Shown here in pieces: positions 39,674 to 53,994 of a DNA stretch of 64,000 bases; position 1 is the first letter of the stretch; every line of letters starts with the position of its first letter. The position numbers were made by a program, and so were the translations under genes. Source of the DNA: Mangifera indica (Eukaryota > Streptophyta > Magnoliopsida > Sapindales > Anacardiaceae); assembly GCF_011075055.1 (NCBI RefSeq), contig NC_058141.1, forward strand, positions 15,757,639 to 15,821,638, written 5' to 3'. A model generated the notes under the pieces. It was not told where the DNA came from. It saw only the letters and a program-made list of their open reading frames with translations, and ran no database searches.

Positions 39674-40284
39674 ATCATAGCTGATGGTCAAACATCAACA
39701 AGGATTTAACGTTAGGATTATTAGAGAAGAATATGTTTTGACAGATCAATAATAGTAGTCATGCTGTCGGGTTAAATCGGGGCTGTTTTCTCCTCAATAA
39801 GGGCATCCGTTGCTGGCTGGAAATGTATTCTTTTGTAGACAGTTTCTTTTTAATAATTTTTATACTCTTGTTGCTCTAAATGCTTTTTCAATGTGACGTT
39901 ATTGAGTTCATACTTACTGTAGTTAGACATGTACTCGAAATTGCCGTTTCACTTTTCAAGCATGGAAAGGTTCCGCTGGATAATGCTTAAAAGGTAAACT
40001 ATGCATATAAATTAAATTTATTATGTACTAACAACACAATTTTCAGCTACCTTCTCTTGTAAAGGTAGTTAATATTACAAAATTACTTTTTCTTGAGCAC
40101 GTAGCTCTGTGCTAGCAATGCCTCTACTCTCAAAATAATATTAAAGAATTCATGCATCTCTAAAACAAAAGATTACCAAAAATATTAAACAATAAATGAA
40201 TAAATGTAACGAAATTATATTACAACATTATTAGTTTTGCATCACTTTCTACGGAGATACTAACTAGTCGACGAAGATTAATTC
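39674..40284. other. Convergent 3' ends
   Basis: This separates the phosphate carrier stop from the nucleotidyltransferase stop on the other strand. It contains only 3' UTR-like AT-rich sequence, with AATAA-type words on both strands. Confidence 0.55.
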
Positions 40285-43200
40285 TTAGTTTGATTTTAGA
40301 TTAAGAGGGTATACAGTATCAAAGACAATCCTTGCAAAAGTATGCCGAACCTCGGTCAGGCTTCCCAAAGCTAAGGACTCATGATCAATCCTACTACCTT
40401 GCTTTGAGACAAACCCGTTTTCTGCGCCACCTCTCACACATTCGAAAATCTTGCAAACTCTCAAATATAATGCCAATGGAATAAAAACCTGCAACATGAA
40501 AGAATGCCCTTTCGATATAGTATATAAATGCAATTTAAAAAAATGAAGCATTAAGTAGACCATTCATGTTAATTGCGCTTGTCTTGACTGTTACACTTCT
40601 TATACAAAAAACATATGCCAGAATATTCATTTAGATTTAACTGCTGACTTATGTTGGCTAGTGAAATTATATGACTATCCTTTCTTTTTTAATATTGACG
40701 TGAAAACAAAGCATCCAGGTGAGTCTATCTATTGCTCATTTTTCATTACATATGACTACAGAAATGAAAAGAAAATGCTCACCAGGTCTGAAAACGGGGC
40801 TTGAGGGTATCCTGCCATTGCCTGAGATACGATGTACTCATCAGTCATCTGGGTTAATGCAGCTTTAATTGATGTTGCAAGATCCATAGCTTCAAATTTC
40901 AATGTCTGGAAGTCCAAATCATGAGGATCTAATAATTCATGAAAGGTATCATCATGTGGCTTAGTGATCCTCCTCGCTATCTTCACTGCTTCCAGCATAT
41001 CTCCACCATTAAAGACGGCAAGGCTAAACACAGCAACCACTAAAGGATCCCTAGGTTGGTCTGACAATGCTTTATGGAATGCCAAGATTGCAACCCTGAA
41101 TAATAAAATATTTTTATTGACTACGACAGTTAAGGTCAATACAGAACATTTAATGAAAACAGAAAAAAAATCGAAACACAATTTTTCAAAAAGGCAAACA
41201 AGCACCTTCATCAACATTTATCTTATTGTCCAATGGGTAAAACATCAGGTGAAAGAGAAAAAAAGTAAGAGAACCCCTGTATGGTTATAATGAAGTAGCA
41301 TGAATAGATTAACATAGATATCCGGGAATTAGATGCTAGAACTTCTAGACCAACATCTTTAATACCCATAACACAACCTAACACACATAAGCTATGTGAA
41401 AAGAGTTTGCAGGTCAAATAAAGCAACACTGCTAGTATTTAAGCCACCCAACAGGGCTATGTTGTTATTTTATGGCTTAGAATTGCATAATACCGATTTA
41501 AAATAACATTTCAGCACTTCCTAGTTGATTTTAATCTTACCATAAGCTACTGTGGCATGGCCTGTCAGGTGCCAAAAGCTTATCCAAGTTAGAAAACAAT
41601 GTCTGCGAATAGAAGACCAGAATATTAGAAATTCTGACATATGAGAAAGATCAAATACATTACACCTGAAAGTATCTGTAGAGATCACAGCAGCATTTGT
41701 AGCTCAGGTATGCCAGATGAAGAAAAGTAGGGCATGCTTTTGTTACAATATTGACTAGAACTTAAATGGAGAATATGTTTAATAACAACAAATTTAAAGT
41801 TCATAATGAGACAAAAAAGTCATCAGCTGTACAGCCTTTAAACTCAATGTTAAAATTAAGCAAAAACAACAATCAACAGAATGCATACTAAATTTACCAA
41901 AAGCATGTTAGATCTCTTGTCACGTCTCCGAAAACCATGCTGGACAAAATATGATGCCTGTAACACAGTTATCTCAGTCTAGAACATGATCAAAAAACAA
42001 ATAGGCAGAACTGAATTATCAAATATGAACCTGAAAAGGTAGAAGCATTTCCAACAGTCCAAATTTCCAAAGTAACCTCAGAGAAGCTTCAGCAGAACCA
42101 TATGCTAGCATGTAGTTCATTTCCATCAGAAGCCTTCCCTGGACATTTTCAATGCAATATCAGCCAGCCAGAAACATTTTGATGTCACTCAAGACACTTA
42201 AATACATGAAACTGTAATGGTGAAGAAGGTTATGTAATTACCCTATCAAGTTTTAAAATTGATGAGGATAGATGTTTGACAAAATGAGAAGTTTCCTTTG
42301 AAAAGCGAAATCCTAAACGGGCGGCAATTCTTATTGCCCGCAGAATGCGTGCTGCAAAGAACATGGAGTTAGACAAAGTTTGCCTGGTTGGCAAGAAGTT
42401 GAATTGATTGTGTGTGCTGCTGTGTAAACTAAATTAACAGTGTAGTCTAATAAGGTAAAATTAATTAATGAAACTGCAAACAGAACATACCACAATCATC
42501 CTGAAAAGAAGTATTTGCAGGAATAACAGTTTGTAACTGCAATCATAAAAGACAAGTGAGGACAATAGGCATAACTAACAAGTTTTCAGCAACTCAAGAA
42601 AACAGCTGTAATGAAATACATGCACACTTTAGCTTTTCTTATGTCTTCAATTCCTCCCATGTAGTCATACACCATTTTTGCATAAGGATCATACATTAAG
42701 CTGCAAAAAAGAATAAGTACGTTAAAAGAAAGTAAAAGAAGGCCACTACAATTGATAAAATATTAATGTACCACAGATGTTGGAAAATATTCAAAGCCTT
42801 CCTACTCTAAAGGTTGGAACAAATAACTTCAAGATTAAGGGGTCATATAAGAACCCGTTAATTGTAAAGTCCCGCTGCAAACAATTCCTCCACCGAATAT
42901 AATCCTTCTCATCACAGCCACTAGGTCTCTCATATTCATAACTGAAGTCCCTACTGAATTTCTGTCCAGTTGTGCTAAAACTTGAAACCTAATTCATAAA
43001 AAACATTAAAATGCATTTTCAAAAACAGTAAGATGAAAAATGAGATCAAATTTCACTTGTAGCTTCAACATTTTTACAAAATTGGAAAATAGAAAATGAC
43101 AAAAATTTTACTTGCTGCAACATCTTTAACCAGGCACAAAATTTTATGAGTTACAAACTAAAGAAATTTCCACACAGGAATCTTAATATCGAATAGAAGA

Positions 43201-45368
43201 TATTAAAATTTACAAAACAAACCTCCACAATAATATCCCCGAGGTGAACATGGCAAATAGGAAACCTTCTACCAACTATCTCACACTGCGAAAATGCTCT
43301 CATCACCTGCAAGTTGGGTCAGATTTTGGTATGGTGTGTTAGAAACCAAAATGCAAAAATCTATAATCACAGGGAAAAGTGATGGAAATTCAAAGTTTCC
43401 AGAATCAACACCCTCCAAGATAGCCATAAATGAATCAACTCGTCTATATAAGTTTTGTGATAGACTTACAAGTTCAATATGTCATACCATATCCACCTTA
43501 TTCTAATTTTCACATCACAGTATTTCATAGCAATAAATCATGTCAACATGATAAGTTCAGAAATTAAGCTTACTACTTATCTCTTTTTTGTTTCTTCGAT
43601 TCTGATTAATGCATTTATCACAATTTCTAATAAATTGACCACTTACATAGAATCAACAAATATATAGTTAGAAATACACAGTCCTTCCAAAATTTAAAAT
43701 GGAGGAAATATTTTGAAGATGAATCAACAAAAATATAGTCAGCAAAAAATGCAAATTAAAATCCTAAATATAAGTTAAGTACAAAATATTTCCAGTAATG
43801 CAGTTAAAATGAATTTCCATTCATCTAGTGCACCAAGGATGACAGCATATGCAGTTGAATTAAGTGTCAAGTTTACTCACCCAAAAAACTCACATGCAGA
43901 CATTAAAAATGGAACTTGATGGACTAAGAAGCATCACATTTTCAATCAAACCATTATCTGTCTTAGATTTGCATATTCCTACTACAAAACATAATTAAAT
44001 CTGAGACTAACCTCTTTAAGTTCAGCTGAAGTTATTATGTCAAAATCCTTTGGAATTCGCTTCAAGATAAGATCTCGTACACAACCCCCAACAAGGTAAA
44101 CCTCATATCCTTCAAGGTAAAAAGAAAGTATATCTATAAAACACCTCATGGATGGAACATTTATGTTCTCACAAGGAGAAATAAAAAAAAAAAAGTTTAT
44201 CCCAAATGCAAGGTTTTGTTATGAAAAAGAAAACCTCTTATAAAAAGCATTTACTTCAGGAACATTTAAGATCATGCTTATAAAATATACTTGGACATGG
44301 AAAGAAGCCATTCATGCACAACTCCAATGACCTTAAGAGGCCACATAAATCATACAGAAAGAATTAGGATGAATTTTCTGATTTGTAGATTCTTCAAATG
44401 GCCAGAAAAGGAAGTGGAGAAAATTGTGGAAGTTATGGAAAATTACAAATTAAAATTTTTCACTCAATCCATCTCTTCTCAGTCCTTTCCACGAGACATG
44501 TGTTTGTCCCTTTGATTTTCCCAAGTAACAACCAACCGAGATGCTACAGAGTTTACGTGGATTGTCAGACAAGTCTTCTTAAAGTTCCAACAGTGACATA
44601 TGGACATCACTCTCATTTTTATGAAGCATAAACATGGCAGTAGCTTCAATAAAATTACATCCCACTATCTAAAGCAACACACTGCCAATCCACTAAAAAT
44701 ATCATTAAACTGATATATCTACCATACTTTGAAAATGTAACATAACCAAGTTAGTCCCTCTAAAACTCTGCCAGAACCAAGAATGTGGTTTGGAAAATTG
44801 AAACATCAACAGAATTTGCAAAATTAAACTTCAAGCAAACTCGAATCACATTCAGTAGAAACAGAAATTTCTACGAACTATTCAAGATACAAAAATCACA
44901 TGCACAAACCTTTTTTCTTAAGTCCATTAAGAACCTTCTTAGTTGGTTTATTGATCATTGAAGTACTAATTCCGAGGTCTTCCGCTTTCAATTTCTTCCA
45001 CTCCGGTTTCTTTCTATTCAATTCACACACTTCAATCCATAAAAATAAAAAAATTCAGTTAATCACTTCAAAGTTGTAAAACATAAGTTCACAATCAACG
45101 CAAAGAAATTCACTTGCCTTTCCCACGAAGAGGATTAGAATTGTGATTGATTAGTGGTTCCGCATCATCAAGCATCTCAATTGCAGCGACAGAGCTGAAC
45201 CTGACCTGAAAGAAGCGAATCAAATCGTTCAAACAGAAAACACAGTTACTCATATGTGTAATCATACATGGATGAAATGGATAGAATTACCTTGCGCATG
45301 CAGTTAAAGAGAGAAGGTCGAAGAGTGAAGTGAGGTTTGCAAGCGAAAGCTAAACCCGAAAACGCCAT
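40285..45368 (-). CDS. Class II tRNA nucleotidyltransferase/poly(A) polymerase family protein
   Basis: Fourteen coding exons give about 521 residues: 45368-45291, 45205-45114, 45013-44910, 44109-44012, 43306-43223, 42988-42855, 42700-42628, 42536-42491, 42351-42242, 42138-42031, 41957-41898, 41602-41541, 41095-40783 and 40488-40285. The family adds nucleotides to RNA 3' ends (CCA addition or polyadenylation). The catalytic head is visible as [14 protein letters not shown] followed by the DxD pair Asp113-Phe-Asp115 (KDFDIIT). QRDFTING matches the nucleotide-binding RRDFTIN motif, and [15 protein letters not shown] the helix that follows. The N-terminus (basic, Ser-rich, few acids) looks like an organelle targeting peptide. 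Exon 2/3 joining is ambiguous: GT-AG at 45113/45014, as given here, or GC-AG at 45117/45030, which would encode a different short linker. Plant members of this subgroup resemble bacterial poly(A) polymerase I, so the exact activity is uncertain. Confidence 0.88.
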
Positions 45369-46365
45369 GTGAGGATAAACTTAAACCCTGGCGGAGGCCA
45401 AAGTAGGGTTTAAGAGATTTGTCAAGTTTATTAAAACGGGATGAAATAATTTGCCGCTGAGGGCCAACACCTTTTGCGCCACATGTCACTATATCTATAC
45501 CGAGAACGATTGAAATCAGTTAATTTTTAAGTTAAAAATATTTTTTTTTAAATTTTATATTTATTAAAACATAAATAATATTTCTCCTTAAATTTTATTA
45601 AAAATATTATTAAATATATTTTATAAAAATTTACATTTTAAAACTTAAATCAACCCGCTATGATGGATTGCCACAAATGATGATTATAATTATATCGAAA
45701 TGGTATAAATCTAATTAAATTGTATCGATATGATATAATTTTGATATAATTATATTAATATTTTTAATTATAATCGATGTGATTATGTATTTAAAATTTA
45801 TTAGAGTTAAAGTCAAAGGCTTTCTTTTTTCTGTTGAAGATAAATGTTATTGGATAAATAAATAATATTGGTAGGAGAAAATAATTTACTTATATTTTGG
45901 GATATAATTATGTTAATCTTATAATATTTAAGAGTTTTATAGATTAACAAAAATATTTTTTGACTGTTAAAATAAAGTTTGACTTTTAAAAGAAAAACAT
46001 TTTTCAATTTTAAGGTAATAACTTTTTATTTTAACATAACTCAAGTGAAAAATAGTCATTCTCCCTTATTTTTATTTATAAAAATAAATAAAAATCTAAT
46101 TTTAAAACGAAAAGTTTGGAAATCATAAAATGCATATTTATTATCACAAAACCAATCATTTATATATATTAAGGCAAATTATATAAAAAAGCGTATACAA
46201 ATCTTTCACCTTTTATGGGACAAAAAGGTAAATTAAAATCCATATTATGTTACTGATAAATTGACAATTGTAGCTTAGACTTATAATACATCCGTCTGGA
46301 GGCAACTTTAATAGCAACCCAAGTCCCTGTACATGGCATATTTTGTAAAGGGAAAATAATGTCTG

Positions 46366-46389
46366 CCTTGCCTTGCCTTGCCTTGCCTT
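46366..46389 (+). repeat. CCTTG pentanucleotide microsatellite
   Basis: Almost five perfect tandem copies of CCTTG are present. The array is short and probably variable between individuals. Confidence 0.9.
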
Positions 46390-49300
46390 AATATTGATTG
46401 TAAAAAGCAGCCCATAATGTCTGTACTGTTAGGCCTCTAATAAGACCCGATCCAGCATATGTTTAGGCTTTGATGAACGCCTTATAAACATATAAGATCT
46501 CAGTTTAGCCCCTTTTAATGGGCTACAGAGAATTGTGGACATGCAAGTCCAAGATGTGAAGAGCCATGGCCCATGGCACCAGTGCATCACTTGATCACCC
46601 AATCATCTTTTTCGTCAAAACGAAAGCATGCTATTCACCTTGCATGGCTGCAACAAGGCATATTCCATATGCAAAACACAAATCCTATGAAACTTAAGTA
46701 CCGAATATTAAAATAGAATTAATATTGATTTGATATGAGAAGTGGGAAAAAGTAGATTAGAAGATAATGTCCAAGTTCCGCCCAAAGTCAACACACCTGT
46801 CAGACGCAATTTAATGAGGCAGATGCTACTCAACTTGGAAGCCCAATTGCATGAAATTTCTTACAGATACGTCCAAAAAACTTAAATTTTGATTAGACAA
46901 ATAAGTCGGACGTATACATGCTGCATCCTTAATGTGGCCCGTCCAAAGCCGTCCACTTTAAAATTTGTGCATGCACAAAGATTGCGTAATCTGGTCATAA
47001 AACACGAAACGAAAATTCCGTTTGTGGAGAATCAACTAATTAAGTTTTTTTTGTCTGGCTTTCTCTATCTTATAAATTTCATATCAGTAATATTTGTGGT
47101 GAACCTTTTCTTATCCCCATTCTGTATATGTTGTTCTTGTTGGTTTCCAGCAAGTGATTGAATGTTGTTGTGTTGGGTTTATGAGGATGAGTATGTCGAC
47201 ATTGATCAAGTGGTAAAGCTATATATAACAGACGTTAAAGAGGAAATCTTTTCGGCTTATGAAATTATAATATGTACAATTCACTAAAAGCGACATCTTT
47301 GTTTAACTAAGATAGCCAATTTATGAAGTGAAACTCTCTATTAAATTCATTTTTAATAGTGACTGGAAATTAAACTTACTGTCCACGCTAGAAATGTGCA
47401 CAATTTCACCTCCTATTTCATTTTCTCCGTCTATTATTAAGTGTTTCTCTTGTGTACCCGAAGGCAGTGAGTGTTGGGTGAATTGCATACATGTATTCAT
47501 AACAGACTGAACGGTGATACCGACTTATAGCTGACGTATGGGGGATGAAGACAAATAAACATCCGCCTGTCACGCGTATTCGACTAGTCGCACTCAATTC
47601 ATATCATAGAAAATTAGAACACTTGGAAACCCCATTGAAATTCAATTTATATATCTAATTTCTGATTAATTTCTGCCATGATTCTAAAAAAAGAAAACGT
47701 GATGAAATCCCACCATTCAACCATATTGAATTTGTATTTAAAGCATATGTCAAATATGGATGTCGGTAGGATAATTGGAAATTTTAGGGGATACATGGAA
47801 GTAGGTAATAGTACAAAAATTAGCTGGTTGACTTGATATATCATATGTTGGGATGGAACTTGCTTAATTATCTCTTCAAGCTAGACATTAGGCAGATTAA
47901 TTGGCTATATGACCAATTGTTGAATCTTAATGTTAATTGAGATGTGTCAAACTTCCGAATGAAAATTGTGCGTAGCTTTTTTAATGCATGCACAATCTAC
48001 ACAAGAGCATGGTCCGCAAAATCATTTCTGATTTCTTTTAAAACTGATGAAACCGAGAAAAAGGGCATCACTTTGATAAGAAAGATGGTTGGTAGGCTCA
48101 TTAATTAAGATAATTGATTATAGGAAATATTCATTTGATTAAAAGAATTTAATTTGGACATGCAGTGCAGGTAAAGGAAAGCTGCCTTAATAATGAGGAG
48201 AAACAGTTCAACAACTAACTCAGAAGAATAGCTATGGCTTCTTCCAGGTGGGGTCCCAGTTGGTGCATGCATTATGAATCCACTCGAGAGTCTGGAAACT
48301 GAGTGGTTCTTGTCAATGTACAGAAGAGCTCCGGAAAGCTGCTGAATGCTGATAGATGCATCACGATTCACGATTCCTGAACAAAAAAGCCATCAGTGAA
48401 TTGTGTCCCTTTCTTCCTTTCTTTCTTTTAACAGTAGAGAAACAAATGGCTGGAGAAAAACGACCCTCTGCGGGCAGTAGCTACGCGGATTAATAGCTGT
48501 ATTAATTGATCATATCGTATTGACGTTTACATAAGAGAGAGGGAGAGGTCCCTTCAATTATTTACTGCTATTCATAGTTTACGAAAGACATAATCGATTT
48601 CTCGTAACCTCACGACAGCTCAAGTACTTTCAGGAGGAGGAAGACTGGACTGGCTGACATTTCTCTAATCAACGTCCAACTTGAAACACGTTTAGCTCGA
48701 TTTTCCATGTCGTAAAGCATAAACCAATTGCAATACTGTTCATAGATCACGTGGATTCCTTTAATTATTGCAGTCGATTTTTCTTTCTACATCTTTCTCC
48801 TCTTCGATTACATCTTTTTAATGTTGCATTAGAACGTTTAAACCATGTCATGCAAGCCTGTCGTTATCCAAAACCCTAACAAAATGAGAAAAGAAAGTTT
48901 TGCACGGTAAATGACAAAAAACCCCATTTTTTTTCTTTTTTGGGTTTTAATTTGTGATTCTTATCACATTGAGTTCATCCTGATGCAAATGATGACCAAA
49001 AATAAATAAATACTTAACAATTTTCGTGCGTTGCAAGTTCAATATCAGTCGAATATTTTTTTTCTTTTGATTAAAGCCTAGGCATGTTCCTTCATAAAAT
49101 AAGAAATTCTTATCTTTAAATCTTAGAAAGCCAAATTTTCATTAGTCATTAATTTTATCGATTAATTTCGTTAAAGAAAAGGTTAAATTGTCATTTTACA
49201 TAGATTTATCTCTTTTTTATTTTATTCTTTCTCAATTTTTTTCCCTTTTATTCTTTTTATTTGTCCTGTTTTCCTTTTCTAAAGGTTCGGAGTAAGAAGT

Positions 49301-50229
49301 GTAATATTTAAAAATGTTATGGGTGTTAATGAAAATTTTCAAAGGGTTTTGAAAATTCTAAAAAGGTTGGGGTTGGTTTTAAATTATTAAAATTTCAATA
49401 TGTTATTAATTGTTTAAAAAATGACGCTTATACTCCCAATAATTGATTAAAATATAATATTTTAATAGTTTTATTATTTTTATGACTATAAGTAATACAA
49501 TTTTTAACTGGTAATAATATATTAATAATTTAATATTTATATTAAATATTAATAATAATTTTGTAATTTTAATAAAAATAATAAAACAATTATTTTAAGA
49601 AAATAAAATATAATTCACAAACAAAATTATATAATGGGTGAAAATTTTGACTTTTAAAACTCAAAGAATAGAATTCAAACATTTTGCCTTTGATCGATTA
49701 CTTCGTCCGCACACGACCCTTGTATTGAAATGCGATAGATCACCTGGCCACAATATATCTACCCTAATTCGGTGGGAAAATATTGCTAAAAAATTGCTTT
49801 TGTTTTTCCACAGGAAAAAGTAGACGTGCCCAGTGCTTTTGCATGTACATGTGTGTGTGTTTTTCCTCCTTTAATCTAAAAATTTGACAATTATTTTTAT
49901 TAATAGTTTTGAAAAGTTTTATCTCTCCTTTTTAGGGTTTGATTTTTTCTGTTATCACTTTTTAATGAACTTTGTCGTCTCCAACTGTATTCCTTTTCCC
50001 TCTTATCTCTCACATCTCATTTCTCTACCATTTTCGTCTTAAATGAAGATAATTTTATTTTTATTTTTTACAAAGATGACAGGAGAAAGACAATGAGAGA
50101 AGGGGAACAGAGATAATGGAAAGGAAACCATCGATGATAAAAAAAGAGATTGGAAAAGGCTAATTGATGAGCAGAAAGGAGATGATTGTCAAAGAGAAAG
50201 GATAAAAAAAATCTTAAGGGAAATAATCA

Positions 50230-50420
50230 CTTTCTAAATTTTAGGTGAAAGAAATTATTAGATTTTAAACTAAGAAATTGAGAAAAAAGTATGTGATAAA
50301 ATTTTAATTTTTTTCAATATTTTTAATAAAATAACACTTTTATTTTTAATTTTAATAAAAAATTTAAACAAAATAATAAATTTTTAAATTTTTAAAATTT
50401 TGTGAATAAAAGTTTAAGAA
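50230..50420. repeat. Diverged arm related to the 34179-34896 MITE
   Basis: The words GAGAAAAAAGTATGTGATAA and TTTTTTTCAATATTTTTAAT, then a TTTAAACAAAATAATAAATT stretch, parallel the right arm of the MITE at 34700-34830. A matching left arm is not convincing. Confidence 0.35.
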
Positions 50421-51911
50421 TACATTAAACCTTGATAGGAACAAGTCTTTTGGCCTTATACAATTAGTTGGTGCAAATTCAATGCACCAATTACAATTAA
50501 AATTAATTGATGGAATCTTATTGCAAGATAGAGCCTGTCTTAGAAATTGACACTAATTAAAGGCTCTACCCCATTTGAGAAAAGTCACTCGATCAGGGAA
50601 ACCGTGTCCCATTTTAATGGCGCATGCGCCGCCAGCTATTCAAAACAGTACAATGAAAAAACCGGGCAATTCGTTACTTGAAGGTCCCGCTGCATAAAAA
50701 TGGGTTGGCAAGCTACCCAATGAACTTCTTTTACAAATTATATAAAACAACATTAAGTTTTTGTTTCTTTTTCTCAATGAGTTTGTGTCTGCTGATTATT
50801 GGGATAGAAGAAGAAAACAAATTAATGTGTTTTTTTTTTTTTTGGGCAATAAAATTAATATGTAATTACTCCACGGCTAGGGCAAAATATGTTATGCCCA
50901 CCACTTCTACAGCCCTTTTTTTGTTTTTGTCCATTTTATTGTCATCTTTCCGTATATATGTTTACTTTTGTCATGATAATGAGGAAACATTCAAGTTTTA
51001 ATAATTATAAATGTGATAAAAGCAACATGCCATTGTTCGTGATTTCGAGTACTAGTTTGCTTGACAACTGGAGGCCATTGATTGTTGATTACTTTGGATG
51101 TACTTTCAGCCACCGTTCAAATTAATGGAATAATCAAAATTTTTTTTTTTAAAATATGGGTCAATGCCTCGAATCGGGCCTGATCTGTCATGAATGGACT
51201 TGGATCTGTCTCAGGCCCTCTCTAATTACATTACATGCACCAAACACTGGGCACGCTTGCTTTAAATTCTCCATCAAACGGCTACAAGGACGCAGACCGG
51301 CCTCCTTTGATCAAAATCCTAATAGCAAATTGGATTAGTGAATTTACCAAGATAATAAGGTCCACTGGTCCAGCCTAACGCTTATAAAGACTTTGTCAAC
51401 AGTAATAATCAGAGCAGCAGCAGGGGTTGAATTAAGTGCAATGGAAAGCAGTCCAAACTATCCAATTGTTGATGATCACACAGAAAAGTAGCTTAAACGA
51501 GACACTGTTGATAATTTCTATGAGCAAGGGTACTTTGCAAAATACAAGGATGCCAAATCACTATCACCGTATACAGAAGCATACGTTGTATGTGTATATG
51601 CATCTCTGAAATTCTGAATCCCTGACACCTTTTTTATCTTAAATGAAATTCACTGTAAAGTAAATGAATGACAGCAGTCTTCTTTGTTTTCTAGTTGCCC
51701 CTTACTAATAAAATAGTAGAAAACTCCATGGTTCATAATTGAATTTATGTGTGCAATTAATATTCAAGTTGATCTAATTCATGTGTTCAAACTTGAAGAG
51801 AAAGAGAGAATTGAGATAAGACCAGTCAAATGGATTGATACTCTGCATGGAAATGAGCTTACATTTTTTAAAGAGGCTAGTTTGCTTGTTGTTCTCTCTC
51901 CTCCTGGTCTT

Positions 51912-51919
51912 TATATAAA
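51912..51919 (+). promoter_or_regulatory. Putative TATA box of bHLH137-like gene
   Basis: TATATAAA lies 132 bases upstream of the start codon, giving an inferred leader of about 100 bases. Upstream ORFs that begin before this point are therefore unlikely to be in the transcript. Confidence 0.55.
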
Positions 51920-52050
51920 CCATAGTTTTGTTGCAGACCCATTAACTTTTCTTGACTGCCACCAAACTGCTTCTCAAGAATCACAATTTCAGCCTTCTCT
52001 TCATCACTTCCTTGAAAACTAGCATTTTTTAAACTTCGAAGCTCTTAAAA

Positions 52051-53227
52051 ATGTCAGCTTTTTCATACCAACAACACCACCATCCTTTTCTTCTTGACTC
52101 CGTTTTCTTGCCCAATACTAATCCCATTAAGGTGTCTGGCTTTATGGAGGAGGAAAATATTAATATCCTTAACTCCAACTTATTGTCTCCATTTAACCCA
52201 CCCAAACCTCTTGAGGAGATTCCTCTTGATGCTAGAGTTCATGAAACTAGCTGTGTTGATTGCAGTTCAAAGGTTGTTCTTAGTGATAATGAGCCTTCTG
52301 TGACCAAAAAACAAAGCACAGACTCCTCCACTGTGGTGGATAAGCTTGAAAGTGGTGAGCAGGTTACTCAGACTCTGCCTCACATGAACATGAAGAGGAA
52401 GAACAGATATGGTTCTTCTCCAAATTCTTCTCAATCTAAGGTTAGATTTTAAATTATAACATTACATAGAGTGATTTGTCTTTACTTTTTCAAATCCTTG
52501 ATGTCCTGCCTTTTCTGTTTATAATATTGATTTGTATTTGGTTCTTATTTTTGTGTTATTTTATTAGGATGCGAGCGAAGTGAAAAGCAAGAAGCAAAAG
52601 AAGTGCAAAGATACCCAGAAAGATGAAGAAGATAAGAAACCTAAAGCTGAAAAGAGAGAAAAAAAGAAAATTTCCGATGAACAACCACCTACTGGTTATA
52701 TTCATGTTAGAGCCAGGAGGGGTCAAGCCACAGACAGCCACAGCTTAGCTGAAAGGGTACTACTTGAGACCCTATGTTTCCATCGTTTTAAATTTCAACC
52801 TTCCCATTTTACCCCCACCTAACTAACGTAATGTTTCTTCAGTTTCTAATTAGACATAGAAACAGATCAATAAATGACCGTCAAGCCCACCTAACCTAAT
52901 GCTATTGCGTCAACTTCTTCCATGTTTATTCATACTAGTTCTCATTACTGGCTACAGGTCAGAAGAGAGAAAATTAGTGAGAGGATGAAAATATTGCAAA
53001 AACTTGTTCCTGGCTGTGACAAAGTAAGTTCATGATCAGTACAGTTCTCTGACTTCGCTTTGTCTTTTTTAAATGAATAATGCATGGTTTCCTCCTCAGT
53101 ATTTCTCTGATGTATATATATTTCTGACATGCTTCATGTGGTTTGGCTTGAAAACAGGTAACTGGAAAGGCCCTCATGTTGGATGAAATAATCAATTATG
53201 TGCAGTCCCTGCAGAATCAAGTGGAGG

Positions 53228-53282
<55 letters not shown>

Positions 53283-53994
53283 ATATATAGTATATGTTAT
53301 GTATAATTAAGATAAAGTGGTTATAATAAGATGTTAATGGTTTGTGTGCTTGCTTTTGTAATGCAAGATTCAGCTGAAATGTATACCTTTTTGTGTATTT
53401 TCAGTTTCTGTCAATGAAACTAGCTTCTGTGAACCCCATGTTGTATGATTTTGGAATGGACCTAGATGCATCCATGGGCAGACCAGAGGTAATTATAAAG
53501 GGAAATAGTTAAAGATAATTCTGTAGTTTAATTATAGCCATCAGTATTATTAATGACACACTAAAGCTAATGAGATCTTTGTCTCTGTCATGAATTAATT
53601 TATATGCAGAGATTGAATGCCATTTCTTCACCAATGTCATCTCTGCCACAATGCAGCCCTTGCCCTACCCAGCTCACAACTTTTGCTGATACCACTACCA
53701 TCACCACCTACAACACATCTGATAACTATCCTGTTCTTGATACTGCAGCAGCTTCACTGTTGCTTCAACAAGGGCAGAGGCCAAATGCCTTCTCTCAGGT
53801 TTATATTATCTTGTTCCATCTGCTGGATCTACCACTTAAAATTCAGTAAATTAAAAAATTATAATTTATATGAGTGTTAGTGACAAATAAGTCATTTTCA
53901 GGATAATGGAAGTCTGTTTTGGGATGTGGAGGACCAAAAACAAAGTTTTGTCAATTCATATGGGTTCACCAACAACTTGTACTCTTTCCATTAA
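52051..53994 (+). CDS. bHLH137-like transcription factor
   Basis: Seven coding exons give 359 residues: 52051-52440, 52568-52756, 52958-53023, 53158-53226, 53405-53488, 53610-53798 and 53902-53994. The start [19 protein letters not shown] and the early MEEENIN stretch resemble Arabidopsis bHLH137. A Lys-rich run (KSKKQKKCK) precedes the domain as a likely nuclear signal. The bHLH domain spans about 180-240 ([20 protein letters not shown]), with the His188-Glu192-Arg196 triad expected for E-box/G-box binding, then [20 protein letters not shown] and a second helix [17 protein letters not shown]. It belongs to the group XII (BEE/CIB-like) bHLH proteins, linked in other members to brassinosteroid, light or gibberellin responses. 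A specific role is not known from sequence. Confidence 0.92.
53236..53268 (+). repeat. TG dinucleotide microsatellite in bHLH intron 4
   Basis: Sixteen or so TG units follow the GTATATATA donor region and are followed by a short TATG repeat. It lies wholly within the intron between exons 4 and 5. Confidence 0.9.

Larger units (their letters stand above)
45369..51911. other. Large divergent intergenic region
   Basis: No supported gene lies here. The left end is the nucleotidyltransferase promoter, and the right end leads into the bHLH promoter. Contents include AT-rich stretches (45520-46200 and 49180-49650), a CCTTG pentamer repeat, and a MITE-like arm at 50230-50420. Moderately GC-balanced, unexplained stretches lie at 46400-48700 and 51150-51650. 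Short ORFs here have no family signature. Confidence 0.5.

Noticed and set aside
48105..48371. Minus-strand ORF of 88 codons that looked like a small peptide precursor
   Set aside because: No signal peptide, no recognised peptide motif (CLE, IDA, CEP, RALF), and no promoter signal. It may be chance.
51747..52022. 91-codon ORF just upstream of the bHLH137-like gene
   Set aside because: It begins before the inferred TATA box and has no family resemblance, so it is unlikely to be an upstream ORF of the transcript.
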